Position numbers and translations under genes: made by a program
Shown here: in pieces, positions 34,207 through 43,121 of the stretch
Layout: each line of letters opens with the position of its first letter
How positions within the stretch are numbered: position 1 is the first letter of the stretch
Origin: Hymenobacter arizonensis
Lineage (GTDB): Bacteria; Bacteroidota; Bacteroidia; Cytophagales; Hymenobacteraceae
Length of the DNA: 64,000 bases
Direction of reading: 5' to 3'
Assembly (NCBI RefSeq): GCF_900115775.1
Contig: NZ_FOXS01000005.1
Span: 186,001-250,000 of the forward strand
Notes under the pieces: model-generated
Seen by the model: the letters and a program-made list of their open reading frames with translations, nothing else
Databases searched by the model: none
Told to the model about the DNA's origin: nothing

Positions 34207-34227
34207 GCAGCGCATTTGCCTAAGTTG

Positions 34228-34265
34228 AAAAAAGCCGGTTTCTGCACAGCAGAAGCTGGCTTTTT
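34228..34265 (+). terminator. Rho-independent terminator of sucB
   Basis: A6 run, stem AGCCGGTTTCTGC / GCAGAAGCTGGCT with one mismatch, and T5 run, 22 bases past the sucB stop. Confidence 0.75.
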
Positions 34266-34314
34266 GCTTGTTAGCTGCATAGAGAGCTACGAGCAAGCTA
34301 CCCTGAGAAACCAT

Positions 34315-34429
34315 CCGAATAGAACGGTCATGCAGAGCGCAGCGAAGCATCTCGCGTGGGGTAGCAACTCAATCGTTGAACGATGCGAGCGAGATGCTTC
34401 GCTGCGCTCTGCATGACCGTTCTATTTGG
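34315..34429. repeat. Palindromic repeat, family C, copy 2
   Basis: 115 bases with ~40-base nearly perfect arms: AATAGAACGGTCATGCAGAG onward, pairing with a right arm that ends CATGACCGTTCTATT. The arms include GCGCAGCGAAGCATCTCGC. The loop contains TCGTTGAACGA (34373-34383). It lies between the sucB terminator and the AI-2E permease gene; the remaining bases to 34545 show nothing else. Confidence 0.88.
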
Positions 34430-34545
34430 GTAAATTCTAATTATAGTATCACCATCAAATTGATGAGTTATGAAGTGCCTTCCATCCAAGTAATTGGCCT
34501 TTATGTCGATTGGCTGCGTAAAGAGGGGTAAAGCACCTGCGCCTT

Positions 34546-35697
34546 ATGCCAACATTTACCAGCCTCAAAGATTGGTTTTCCTCCAATCCAGACCCGGACT
34601 CAAGCCCTATTCCGCCCATCCGGCTAGAGGCTGCACTGGCGCCCGCCGATGAGCCGTTTCGGCCTGTGCGGCAGTCCGACGGCTTTGCCAGTCGGGTGCT
34701 TATCGTGGTGGGGATTGTCACGTTTGTGGGGCTGTTGCTGGTCTTTCTGTGGGCCAGTCGCTCGATATTGCTGCTGGGGTTTGGCGTGGTGCTGATGGCC
34801 GTGCTGCTGCGGGCCGTGGGTAAGCTGATTTGCAAAATCTCAAGCCGAATTCCTATGAAGGCCGCCGTGGGAATTGCAACGGTACTGCTGCTGGGGGCCA
34901 TGGTCGGGTTTGGAATGCTGGCCGCGCCGCGCATCTCGGAGCAGATGAACTCGCTAACGGCCGAGATTCCGGCGTCCATCCAAAAAATTAAAGACCAGCT
35001 AAACGCCACGCAATGGGGGCAGGTGGTGCTCAAGCAGCTGGAGGAGGACATGCCCTCGCCGTCGCTGAGCCGGGTAACGGGCATTGTGGGCGGCACCCTG
35101 GGCGTAATCACTAACACGGTGGTCATATTGGTGGCGGGCCTGTTTTTGGCCCTCGACCCGGGCTTGTACATTAGGGGTTTTGCGCGGCTGTTTCCAGTAT
35201 CGCGCCGGCAGCGGGCCCGGGAGGTGGTGGCCAGCGTGGCCGACCGGCTCGAAAGCTGGCTGCTGGGCCAGTTCATCGCCATGTTTGCGGTGGGCGTGCT
35301 CACGTGGGTGGGCTTGGCGGCGCTGGGCATGCCCCTGGCCATGGTGCTGGCCGTCATTGCTTTTGTGTTTGACTTCGTGCCCTTCATTGGGCCGCTGGTG
35401 GCCGCTGTGCCAGCCGTGCTGCTGGCGGTGCTGCAGGGGCCCCAAATGGTGCTGTATGTCGCCTTGGTTTACCTGGCGGTGCAGCAGATAGAAAGCTACT
35501 TGGTGGTGCCTCTGGTGCAGCAGCGCACGGTTTCGGTGCCGCCTACATTGCTGCTGCTCACCGCGTTATTGGGAGGGGTTTTGTTTGGCTTGCCCGGCAC
35601 CATCATCGCCATGCCGGCGCTGGTAGTACTGATAACGTTGATTAAAGAGCTCTACGTGAAGGACACTTTGGGCGACCACACGGAAGAAGCAAAGTAG
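34546..35697 (+). CDS. AI-2E family transporter (PF01594 permease)
   Basis: 383 residues. Polar N-terminus of about 50 residues, then hydrophobic segments in the PF01594 order: VLIVVGIVTFVGLLLVFLW, ILLLGFGVVLMAVLLRAVG, AAVGIATVLLLGAMVGFGML, a long amphipathic region (EQMNSLTAEIPASIQKIKDQ) and a C-terminal group including AFVFDFVPFIGPLVAAVPAV and LFGLPGTIIAMPALVVLITL. The conserved DFVPFIGP is diagnostic. Family members include AI-2 exporters and Na+/H+ antiporters; substrate unknown. The gene ends 114 bases before the rhodopsin gene. Confidence 0.9.
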   Translation: MPTFTSLKDWFSSNPDPDSSPIPPIRLEAALAPADEPFRPVRQSDGFASRVLIVVGIVTFVGLLLVFLWASRSILLLGFGVVLMAVLLRAVGKLICKISSRIPMKAAVGIATVLLLGAMVGFGMLAAPRISEQMNSLTAEIPASIQKIKDQLNATQWGQVVLKQLEEDMPSPSLSRVTGIVGGTLGVITNTVVILVAGLFLALDPGLYIRGFARLFPVSRRQRAREVVASVADRLESWLLGQFIAMFAVGVLTWVGLAALGMPLAMVLAVIAFVFDFVPFIGPLVAAVPAVLLAVLQGPQMVLYVALVYLAVQQIESYLVVPLVQQRTVSVPPTLLLLTALLGGVLFGLPGTIIAMPALVVLITLIKELYVKDTLGDHTEEAK

Positions 35698-35811
35698 CTG
35701 TCAGGATGTATCATTGCGCCTTCGGCGGGCCACATTAAAATTAACTTAAAGCGTAATACGGCAGTAAGAGTACCAAAGCTTGAGCTTTTTTTCACATTCT
35801 TTCTTACCCCT

Positions 35812-36546
35812 ATGGAAACTCAAACCTTACTTCACTGGCTCTACGTGGCCTCTATGGTCGGCGGCGCGCTGCTGTTCTGGGCTTGGAGCCGCAACCCCAA
35901 GGGCGTGCCGCAATACGAATACGCCATTGCCATGATGATTCCCATCTGGTCGGCGCTGGCATACATGGGCATGGGGCTGGGCCAGGGCAAAACTGAGGTG
36001 GCCGGCCAGGTCACGCACTACGCCCGCTACATCGACTGGGTGGTAACCACCCCGCTGCTGCTGTTGGCGCTGGCGTTCACGGCCATGTTTTACACGCCGA
36101 AGGATGAGCGCAGCAAAAGCCTGCTGTTTAGCCTGGTGGCGGCCGATGTGGTGATGATAGTTTGCGGGCTGTTTGCCGATTTGTCGGAGTCGAGCACGGC
36201 CCGCTGGATGTGGTACACCTGCGGGGTAGGCGCGTTTTTGGCAGTGCTGTACCTGATATGGGTGCCGCTGCGCCGCATTGCGGCAGATAGCGACGCCGAA
36301 CTGGGCAGTATCTACAATAAGCTGGTCGGCTTCCTGACCTTGCTCTGGTTCAGCTACCCCACCATTTGGGCGCTGGGGCCCTCGGGTATCGGCTTTTTCA
36401 ATCAAACGACGGAGACGTTGCTATTCGTGGTGGTGCCCTTCTTCTCGAAAGTAGGTTTCAGCATCATGGACCTGCAGTACCTGCGTGACCTAGCTTCGCG
36501 CAAGCCGGCCCACCACCACGAGCAGCAGCGCGTTGCCCTAGGATAG
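35812..36546 (+). CDS. Xenorhodopsin / Anabaena sensory rhodopsin-like retinal protein
   Basis: 244 residues, seven helices. Retinal-binding Lys213 (FFSKVGFSIMDL). Helix C reads HYARYIDWVVTTPLLLLALA: Arg72, counterion Asp75, Thr79, and Ala86 at the usual donor position. The Asp of bacteriorhodopsin position 212 is Pro209, as in Anabaena sensory rhodopsin and xenorhodopsins. Asp220 occupies the place of the cytoplasmic acceptor Asp217 of the Anabaena protein. The N-terminus also resembles that protein (LLHWLYVA, SRNPKGVPQYEY, IPIWSALAYM). It could be an inward proton pump or a photosensor. Leu83 at the tuning site suggests green absorption. No retinal-synthesis gene is in the window. Confidence 0.93.
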   Translation: METQTLLHWLYVASMVGGALLFWAWSRNPKGVPQYEYAIAMMIPIWSALAYMGMGLGQGKTEVAGQVTHYARYIDWVVTTPLLLLALAFTAMFYTPKDERSKSLLFSLVAADVVMIVCGLFADLSESSTARWMWYTCGVGAFLAVLYLIWVPLRRIAADSDAELGSIYNKLVGFLTLLWFSYPTIWALGPSGIGFFNQTTETLLFVVVPFFSKVGFSIMDLQYLRDLASRKPAHHHEQQRVALG

Positions 36547-36598
36547 CACAGCGGAAAGTGGTTAAGCCACATACTACACCCATTGGAAACCTAAACAG

Positions 36599-36632
36599 AA
36601 GCGGCCGACAGCATTTGTCGGCCGCTTTTTTG
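36599..36632 (+). terminator. Rho-independent terminator of the rhodopsin gene
   Basis: AAGCGGCCGACA-gcatt-TGTCGGCCGCTTTTTT: perfect 12-base stem and T6 run, 53 bases past the stop. Confidence 0.85.
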
Positions 36633-36690
36633 TGGCGTCTCCAGCTTAAAGTCGACTGCTACCGTTTAATATCACTCACTCTCTACAGCT

Positions 36691-37218
36691 ATGAAACACT
36701 CGAAAAAAACGCATCGTCCGGCCAAATTCTGGCCTGTTATCGGTTTCGGCACCTTGGCTGGTATGCGCAGCATGAGCGCGCCGGCCTTTTTAAGCCACTA
36801 CTTGTCGCGCCAGCCCCACGCCGGTCTGGATGGCTCGCCCCTGCGATTCCTGCAAAAGCCCGCCACGGCCACGGCGCTGAAGGCCATAGCAGCCGGGGAA
36901 ATAGTAGCCGACAAGCTGCCCATGATGCCCAACCGCATTGCTCCAGAAGTTTTGCTGGGCCGACTTCTGTCGGGCGCGCTGGTGGGGGCGACCTGGTACA
37001 AGTCGCGCCAGGGCAGCGCTGTGGGCGGTGGCTTGTTGGGTGGGGCGGTGGCGGTAGCCGCCACGTTCGTTAGTTATGCCTTGCGCACGGGCATCAGCGA
37101 GAAATCGGGTGTGCCCGTCGCATTGGTGGGAGTGGGGGAGGATGCTCTGGTGCTAGCTGGTGGCACCGCTTTGCTTAGCGGGCAGCGGCCGGCCCATGGC
37201 GAATGGCGCCCCATGTAG
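36691..37218 (+). CDS. DUF4126-family membrane protein
   Basis: 175 residues. After a Lys-rich start the sequence GFGTLAGMRSMSAPAFLSHY, with EIVADKLPMMPNRIAPEVLL, LSGALVGATWYK and VGGGLLGGAVAVAATFVSYA later, matches DUF4126-like integral membrane proteins. Hydrophobic Gly-rich segments fill the second half. Function unknown. It has its own upstream region after the rhodopsin terminator, so co-expression with rhodopsin is not implied. Confidence 0.75.
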   Translation: MKHSKKTHRPAKFWPVIGFGTLAGMRSMSAPAFLSHYLSRQPHAGLDGSPLRFLQKPATATALKAIAAGEIVADKLPMMPNRIAPEVLLGRLLSGALVGATWYKSRQGSAVGGGLLGGAVAVAATFVSYALRTGISEKSGVPVALVGVGEDALVLAGGTALLSGQRPAHGEWRPM

Positions 37219-37249
37219 GGGTTGCCAACCGTCAGAGAAAAGCCTTTGC

Positions 37250-38215
37250 TTAGACCTCAACTGCCGCTTCGGGCGCTGCGGCGGGTACCTCCTTTTTTCG
37301 GCGCCCGCCCAGCACCACCAGCACCACAGCCAAGACAATGAGGGCCGCGCCGCCCAGCATTTGCGGGTTCAGCACCTCGCCGGCGAAAGCCCAGCCCAGC
37401 AGCACGGCCACCACTGGGTTCACGAATGCATAGGTGCCGGCCAGCGCCGGCTCTACCACGCGCAGCAGCCAGATGTAGGCCGTGAACGCCACAATGGAGC
37501 CAAACGTGACCAGATACGCATACGCCATCCACGACTTGGTGGTGACCTGCGCCAGCGCAAAGCCATCGGCTTCGCCCCGCAGCAAGCCCAGGATGAGCAT
37601 GGCCACGCCGCCACAAATCATCTGCATGCCGCCCGAGATGAAAGGGGAGGAGGCCGGCTGGTGCTTCTTGGAATAGAGCGAACCCACCGACCACATCACC
37701 GCCGCCAGCAGTACTAGCGTCACGCCAATTTCGGGGTGGCCCGGCCGCGGCACGCCCGCCGAACTGGGGTGTGCCGCCAGCAGGTACATGCCCAGCAGGC
37801 CGGCCGCCAGCCCTACGGATACCCAGCGCGTGGGTCGGGGCGTCACGCCGCTCAACCACCCCAGCAGCGCCAGAAACATGGGCACCGTGGCCACCAGCAG
37901 CGAAGTAGTACCGCTGGGCAAATACAGCACCCCAAACGTGGTGCCGCCATTACCAAAGCCCAGCAAACAAATGCCAATAAGCAGCGCGTGGCCCCAGCCG
38001 CGCCAGCTGGGTCGCGGCTCGCCGCGCAGGCGCATCACGAGGTAGAGCAGCCCGCCCGCCATGCCGTAGCGCGTGCCTGCCATGAGCAGCGGCGGCATGC
38101 TGGCGATGGCAAACTTCATAACCAGATAGGTGGAACCCCAGATGAGATAAACGGCAGCAAAAGCTAACAGCATTGCCACCCGCGACGGAGCAGCAACGGA
38201 ACTTGAATTGGACAT
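37250..38215 (-). CDS. EamA/DMT-superfamily exporter
   Basis: 321 residues from ATG 38215; a longer frame would begin inside a palindromic repeat. Ten hydrophobic helices in two EamA halves. Signature segments are AFAAVYLIWGSTYLVMKFAI, LFLALLGWLSGVTPRPTRWV, SFISGGMQMICGG-like wording (seen as SPFISGGMQMICGGVAMLIL) and ALAGTYAFVNPVVAVLLGWA. DMT transporters of this YedA-like group export metabolites such as amino acids; the substrate is not evident. It is convergent with the DUF4126 gene. Confidence 0.9.
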   Translation of the reverse strand: MSNSSSVAAPSRVAMLLAFAAVYLIWGSTYLVMKFAIASMPPLLMAGTRYGMAGGLLYLVMRLRGEPRPSWRGWGHALLIGICLLGFGNGGTTFGVLYLPSGTTSLLVATVPMFLALLGWLSGVTPRPTRWVSVGLAAGLLGMYLLAAHPSSAGVPRPGHPEIGVTLVLLAAVMWSVGSLYSKKHQPASSPFISGGMQMICGGVAMLILGLLRGEADGFALAQVTTKSWMAYAYLVTFGSIVAFTAYIWLLRVVEPALAGTYAFVNPVVAVLLGWAFAGEVLNPQMLGGAALIVLAVVLVVLGGRRKKEVPAAAPEAAVEV

Positions 38216-38297
38216 ATAATTGATAAGAATTGCGGCAAAATTACGCCCGATAGAATGGGTGAGACGCTCGGCGGCAATAACGGTTTCGTGTGGGCCG

Positions 38298-38388
38298 ACT
38301 GTCATGCTGAGCGCAGCGAAGCACCTTATCACGTTTGAACAAATCGTTCAGACCTGATAAGGTGCTTCGCTGCGCTCTGCATGACAGA
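38298..38388. repeat. Palindromic repeat, family C, copy 3
   Basis: 91 bases: arms ACTGTCATGCTGAGCGCAGC onward and its near-complement ending GCATGACAGA. The arms include GCGAAGCACCTTATCA, with the remnant TCGTTCA in the loop. It lies between the divergent EamA and M1 peptidase genes and may hold their promoters apart. Confidence 0.85.
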
Positions 38389-38440
38389 CGGAGTGGTGGG
38401 GTCAGGCATTAATTCCCAAGGCCCGTTGTTGCTTTGCAGC

Positions 38441-40108
38441 ATGACAAACACCAAAGTGCTTCTCTTGCTGCTGTTGCTCGTGGGCTCCTTTGCCCCGGCT
38501 GCCGGGCAGCTGCTGCAAAACAAGCCCACCTTCACCCGCGCCGATTCGTTGCGGGGCGGCCAAACGCCCCTACGCACCTGCTACGACCTCAACTACTACC
38601 ACCTCGACGTGAAGCTGGACCCGGCCAAGCGTTTAATTAGTGGCTCCAACCTGTTCCGCTACACCGCCACGCAGGATTTCACTCGGTTGCAGTTCGACCT
38701 GTTCGCTAATCTGAAGGTGGAAAAGGTGCTGTATAAGGGCAAAGAAGTGCCCTTTACCCGCGAGGCCAATGCCGTGTTTGTCACCTTCCCCACCACCATT
38801 GCCAAAGGCAGCCGCGATGAATTCACGGTGCAGTACTCCGGCAATCCCATTGTAGCGAAAAAGGCCCCCTGGGATGGCGGTATGGTGTTTTCGCAGGATG
38901 CCAAGGGCAAGCCCTGGGTAGCCACCGCCTGCCAGGGCACTGGCGCTAGCATCTGGTGGCCCACCAAAGACCAGCAGGCCGACGAGGTCGACAGCATGCT
39001 TATCAGCGTGAGCGTGCCGAATGGCCTCAAAAACGTGTCGAACGGCCGCCTGCGCAAAGTCACCAAGCTCAAGGGTGGCTACACCCGCTTCGACTGGGCT
39101 GTGCGCAACCCCATCAACAACTACGCCGTGGCCCTGAACGTGGGCGACTACCAGCACTTCAGCGGCGGCACCTACGCCGGCGAAAAGGGCCCCCTCACCC
39201 TCGACTACTGGGTGCTGCCCGAGAACCTGGCCAAGGCCAAAAAGCAGTTTGCCGCCAACGTGCAGCCCATGCTTAAGTCGATGGAGCACTGGTTCGGCCC
39301 CTACCCGTGGTACGAGGACGGCTACAAGCTGGTGGACGCCCCGCACCTCGGCATGGAGCACCAAAGCGCCGTGGCCTACGGCAACAAATACCAAAACGGC
39401 TACCTGGGCCGCGACCGCAGCAACACCGGCTGGGGCGACAAGTGGGATTTTATCATCATCCACGAAAGCGGCCACGAGTGGTTCGGCAACAACATCACCA
39501 CCCAGGACATTGCCGATATGTGGGTGCACGAAAGCTTCACCACCTACTCCGAAGCGCTGTTTGTGGAAAGCCAGTTTGGCAAGCAGGCCGGCCAGGAATA
39601 CATCCACGGCCAGCGCCGCAACATTCAGAACGACGCAAGTATCATCGGCCCCTACGGCGTGAACCAGGAAGGCTCGGGCGATATGTACGACAAGGGCAGC
39701 AACCTACTGAACATGCTGCGCACCGTCATCAACGACGATGCCAAGTGGCGCCAGCTGCTGCGCGGCCTCTCCAGCACCTTCTACCACCAGACGGTCACGG
39801 GCCAGCAAGTCATTGAGTATTTCAACCGCGAAAGCAGGAAAGACCTCACCAAAATCTTCGACCAGTACCTGCGCCACGCCAGCATTCCCACGCTGGAAGT
39901 GCGGTTTGAAAACGGCCAGACCATAGCTCGCTGGATATCCAACGTGCCGGGCTTCGACATGCCCGTGCGCCTGCGGGTGAAGGGCGGTGAGTACCAGTTT
40001 ATCCCGCTCACCACCAAGTTTGAGCCCATCAAGCAGCTGGCCGGTGCTACCAAGGAGACGCTGGAAGTCGACACCTTCAACTACTACATCGGCGTGTTAA
40101 TAAACTGA
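38441..40108 (+). CDS. M1 family metallopeptidase (aminopeptidase-like)
   Basis: 555 residues from ATG 38441, which gives a signal peptide (LLLLLLLVGSFAPAAGQ). N-terminal beta domain (YDLNYYHLDVKLDPAKRLIS, TVQYSGNPI), then the gluzincin catalytic domain. LGMEHQSAVAYG stands for the GxMEN motif, the zinc site is H341-E-S-G-H345 with E364, and the catalytic Tyr is in MYDKGSNLL. The protein lacks the long C-terminal ERAP domain, as in short bacterial M1 enzymes. It is probably periplasmic and removes N-terminal residues from peptides. Confidence 0.92.
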   Translation: MTNTKVLLLLLLLVGSFAPAAGQLLQNKPTFTRADSLRGGQTPLRTCYDLNYYHLDVKLDPAKRLISGSNLFRYTATQDFTRLQFDLFANLKVEKVLYKGKEVPFTREANAVFVTFPTTIAKGSRDEFTVQYSGNPIVAKKAPWDGGMVFSQDAKGKPWVATACQGTGASIWWPTKDQQADEVDSMLISVSVPNGLKNVSNGRLRKVTKLKGGYTRFDWAVRNPINNYAVALNVGDYQHFSGGTYAGEKGPLTLDYWVLPENLAKAKKQFAANVQPMLKSMEHWFGPYPWYEDGYKLVDAPHLGMEHQSAVAYGNKYQNGYLGRDRSNTGWGDKWDFIIIHESGHEWFGNNITTQDIADMWVHESFTTYSEALFVESQFGKQAGQEYIHGQRRNIQNDASIIGPYGVNQEGSGDMYDKGSNLLNMLRTVINDDAKWRQLLRGLSSTFYHQTVTGQQVIEYFNRESRKDLTKIFDQYLRHASIPTLEVRFENGQTIARWISNVPGFDMPVRLRVKGGEYQFIPLTTKFEPIKQLAGATKETLEVDTFNYYIGVLIN

Positions 40109-40127
40109 CCGGCGCGGCCCCTTCCCG

Positions 40128-40997
40128 ATGAGCGAGCTTATTCCAACCTACCAGTTGCAGGCATTTTCCAGCCACGACGGCGCACCTGCGGACGTGTACT
40201 TTCCCGATTACGCCGCCCCGGCCACTCGGAAAATTCCCCTGGACCGCCCGTATCGAGGCGACTACTACAAAATCAGCCTGTGCTTGCGGGGCACGGCCGA
40301 GCTTAAGGCGAATCTGGAAACCTACGCCGTTGGCCCCAACTGCCTGGTTCTGGCCACGCCGGATGTCATCAAGCAGTGGCTGCACATTGCCGATGAATAC
40401 GAAACACTGTCCATTTTTTTTACCAAGAACTTTATCACGACCCATAACGCGGCCACGGGCAAACTCCGCTTCTTCGTGGCGCCGCCCACCTATGTGCTGC
40501 AGCTCTCGGCTTCCCAGGCGGCCAATCTGGCGGCGTCTTTTCGCTTCCTGCAGCAGAAATACCACACGTCCAGCACAGAGCGGGACAACATTTTGAAGAA
40601 CATTCTCAACAGCCTGCTCTACGAAATTGGCGCCCTCTACGACCTGCCCCCAGCGCTGCCCGCGGCCAGCCAAAGCAGAAGCCAGCAGCTGGCGGCGGCC
40701 TTCCGGCAGCTAGTGCAGGCGCATTGCACCACCGTCCGCAGCGTGGCATTCTACGCGGCGGCCTTGTGCATCACGCCGAAGCACCTCAACGAACTGGTGA
40801 AAGAAGCCACCGGCCGCACCGCCAGCGATTGGATTGCCGAGGCCGTGGTGCTGGAAGCCAAGGCCCTGCTGCAAACACCCGGCTTGCCCGTTCAGGAAGT
40901 GGCCGCGAGCCTGCACTTCGCCGACCAGTTTGCTTTCAGTCGGTTTTTCAAAAACAGCACCGGCCTTTCGCCCACGGCCTACCGGCAGGCCGGATAG
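40128..40997 (+). CDS. AraC-family transcriptional regulator
   Basis: 289 residues. The N-terminal ~180 form a cupin-like sensory domain (RGDYYKISLCLRGTAELKAN, TYAVGPNCLVLATPDVIKQW). The C-terminal ~100 hold two helix-turn-helix motifs (FYAAALCITPKHLNELVKEA and LPVQEVAASLHFADQFAFSR, then FFKNSTGLSPTAYRQ). It lies 175 bases upstream of the NmrA/QOR2-like reductase gene on the same strand, a common pairing in which the regulator controls the reductase. The inducer is unknown. Confidence 0.92.
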   Translation: MSELIPTYQLQAFSSHDGAPADVYFPDYAAPATRKIPLDRPYRGDYYKISLCLRGTAELKANLETYAVGPNCLVLATPDVIKQWLHIADEYETLSIFFTKNFITTHNAATGKLRFFVAPPTYVLQLSASQAANLAASFRFLQQKYHTSSTERDNILKNILNSLLYEIGALYDLPPALPAASQSRSQQLAAAFRQLVQAHCTTVRSVAFYAAALCITPKHLNELVKEATGRTASDWIAEAVVLEAKALLQTPGLPVQEVAASLHFADQFAFSRFFKNSTGLSPTAYRQAG

Positions 40998-41172
40998 CGG
41001 CGTTTGCCGCCTTTTCGCCACAGCCTGCCGCCATCTAGCCATTCCGGCCAGCGGCCCGGGTGGGGAATTTTGCAGCAGCAACTTCAGGAGGCTTTCTGAT
41101 GGACCAATACTGAGCCAATGAGTAGCGCCGCCAGAAGTTGCTTGTCTATTCTTTCACGCAAAATCCCCTTTT

Positions 41173-42033
41173 ATGATTTTAGTAACCGGAGCAACCGGCC
41201 AGCTAGGTATGGCCGTGCTGCAAACTCTTTTGGCAAATACGCCTGCTACCCAACTGGCGGCATTGGTGCGCGACGAGCGCAAAGCCGCTGCCTTGCAGGC
41301 CCAAGGCGTGAGCATCCGCGTGGGTGACTACGGCGACCCCGCCGCGCTGGACCGTGCCATGCAAGGCATCGAGCAGGTGCTACTCATTTCGGGTGGCGGC
41401 GAAGAAGATGCCCTGCAGGGGCACTACAACGTAGTGGATGCTGCCAAACGGGCTGGCGTGCAGTGCCTGGCCTACACCAGTCGGGCGCTAAAAGACCCCA
41501 AAACCCTCGTCAACCAGCTTATGGTGCGCCACTTCGATACGGAAGCGTACATCGAGGCCAGCGGGCTGCCTCATATTCTGTTCCGCAACATCCTGTACAT
41601 GGACGTGCTGCCTCTGTTCACTGGCCCCAACGTGCTGGAAACGGGCATCAACCTGCCCGCGGGCCAGGGCAAAGTTACTTTCGCCCTGCGCAGCGACATG
41701 GGCGAAGCCATTGCCAAAGTGCTCCTGGAGCGTGACTTTAGCACCCGCACCTACCACTTCACCGGCAGCGAGGCTTACTCCTTCGACGACGTTGCCGCTG
41801 CCCTGACCAAGGCAGCCGGAAAAGAGGTGACCTACATGCCCGTCGAAGCCGCCACGTTTGCGGCCGGCATGCGGCAGCGCGGCGTGCCGGAAGTTGCCAT
41901 TGAGCGAACCGTAGGGTTCATAACCGATATCAAGCATGGTCAGGAATCTGAAGTAAGCCCCGACTTGGCTACGGTTCTGGGCCGCCAGCCCACATCCCTT
42001 GTTGAAGGCGTGAAGCAGCTGTATAAGCTGTAG
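41173..42033 (+). CDS. NAD(P)-binding NmrA/QOR2-like oxidoreductase
   Basis: 286 residues. Rossmann start MILVTGATGQLGMAVLQTLL, VRDERKAAALQAQGVSIRVG, YTSRALKDPKTLV, and an atypical SDR layout without a YxxxK catalytic pair. This matches the quinone oxidoreductase 2 (YtfG)/NmrA branch that binds NADPH and reduces quinones or senses redox state. The C-terminal segment (SDMGEAIAKVLLERDFSTRT, YMPVEAATFAAGMRQRGVPE) is typical. It is probably controlled by the AraC protein upstream. Confidence 0.88.
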   Translation: MILVTGATGQLGMAVLQTLLANTPATQLAALVRDERKAAALQAQGVSIRVGDYGDPAALDRAMQGIEQVLLISGGGEEDALQGHYNVVDAAKRAGVQCLAYTSRALKDPKTLVNQLMVRHFDTEAYIEASGLPHILFRNILYMDVLPLFTGPNVLETGINLPAGQGKVTFALRSDMGEAIAKVLLERDFSTRTYHFTGSEAYSFDDVAAALTKAAGKEVTYMPVEAATFAAGMRQRGVPEVAIERTVGFITDIKHGQESEVSPDLATVLGRQPTSLVEGVKQLYKL

Positions 42034-42048
42034 GCGTTGAATGAAATG

Positions 42049-42411
42049 CTATCCCGCCTGACCGGCCCCCACGTGGCCCAGGTGCGTGTCGCGGAAGCTG
42101 GTCGCGTACTTGAGGCCATAGCCCAGCAGCCGGTCCACGGCGCTGTGGAAGAACAGCACTGTGCCCGCCAGCTCCAGCGCCGGCAGGCCCAGCCACCAGC
42201 CCGCCACCCCTACGGCTACGGCCACCGCCTTGTGGTGCGCAAAATTGTAGCAAGCGGCCCCCACGCGCGGCGCGGCCAGGTAGCCGACCATGCTCAGGTC
42301 GGGGAGTAGGAAGGTGGCGGGCAGCACCCACCACGCATAAGGCAGGCGGGCAAAGACGGCCAGGGCGAACAGGGCTTCGGCTAGCTCTTCGGTTTTTAAC
42401 AGGTTTTTCAT
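42049..42411 (-). CDS. DUF4260 family membrane protein
   Basis: 120 residues from ATG 42411. Small integral membrane protein with LFALAVFARLPYAWWVLPAT, LLPDLSMVGYLAAPRVGAAC, NFAHHKAVAVAVGVAGWWLG and GYGLKYATSFRDTHLGHVG, the wording of DUF4260. His and Asp residues in the middle and C-terminal motifs are conserved in the family. Function unknown. Convergent with the reductase gene. Confidence 0.87.
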   Translation of the reverse strand: MKNLLKTEELAEALFALAVFARLPYAWWVLPATFLLPDLSMVGYLAAPRVGAACYNFAHHKAVAVAVGVAGWWLGLPALELAGTVLFFHSAVDRLLGYGLKYATSFRDTHLGHVGAGQAG

Positions 42412-42530
42412 GAGTGCAGAGCAGGGGTGAGGTGATACCATTGAACACCCCAAAATTGCGCTGGCCCAGACCCGCCCAACGATAACAAAAGCTAAGAAAT
42501 GAGCCGCGCTCCCCCGACGCGGTGCCGTGC

Positions 42531-43121
42531 TTACTGGCCCCGGGTGCGTGCCACCCGCCCCCGGATGCGGCTCAGCGAGACCGGCGTCACGCCGAGGTAG
42601 TTGGCGACCAGGTGCTGCGGGATGCGCTCCAGAATCTTGGTTTTGCCGCTGGCCAGCAGCGCGCGGTAGCGCTCTTCGGGCGAGAGCAGCAGGTGCTCGA
42701 CCAGGCGGGCATCGGTGCCGAGCAGGTGGTATTCGGCCATCAGGCGGCCGAACCGCTCGTACACCGGCCGCTCGTCGTAGAGCCGGCGCAGCAGCGCGTA
42801 GTCGAAGACAACCAGCTCGGTGTCGGTAAGCGCCTGAATGCTGAGCTGGCTGGGTTGGCCCGTCAGGCAGCCGGAATAATCCGCCAGCAGGTGGTTCTCG
42901 AAGAAGAAGTACGTGGTGCGCTCTTCGCCGTCAGGGCGTGGGAAGTAAAGGCGGCAGCTGCCACTGAGCAGCAGAGCCAGTTCGGGGCGGCGCTCGCCGG
43001 CCTGCACGAAATGCTCCCCGCGGGTCAGGTGGCACGGGCGCAGGCCCTCAGCCAGCGGCTGCCAGTCGGCATCCGTCAGGGCGGGTACGAAACGGTGCAG
43101 GTAGGCGCGCAGCGGGTGCAT
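42531..43121 (-). CDS. Crp/Fnr-family transcriptional regulator
   Basis: 196 residues from ATG 43121; a longer frame to 43274 adds an unlikely leader. Residues ~15-115 form a cyclic-nucleotide-binding-like beta roll (GEHFVQAGERRPELALLLSG, SCRLYFPRPDGEERTTYFFF), and the C-terminus carries a helix-turn-helix (HLVANYLGVTPVSLSRIRGR). The Arg and Glu that contact cAMP in Crp are not clear, so another ligand or none is likely. It is divergent from lpdA but no operator was identified. Confidence 0.88.
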   Translation of the reverse strand: MHPLRAYLHRFVPALTDADWQPLAEGLRPCHLTRGEHFVQAGERRPELALLLSGSCRLYFPRPDGEERTTYFFFENHLLADYSGCLTGQPSQLSIQALTDTELVVFDYALLRRLYDERPVYERFGRLMAEYHLLGTDARLVEHLLLSPEERYRALLASGKTKILERIPQHLVANYLGVTPVSLSRIRGRVARTRGQ

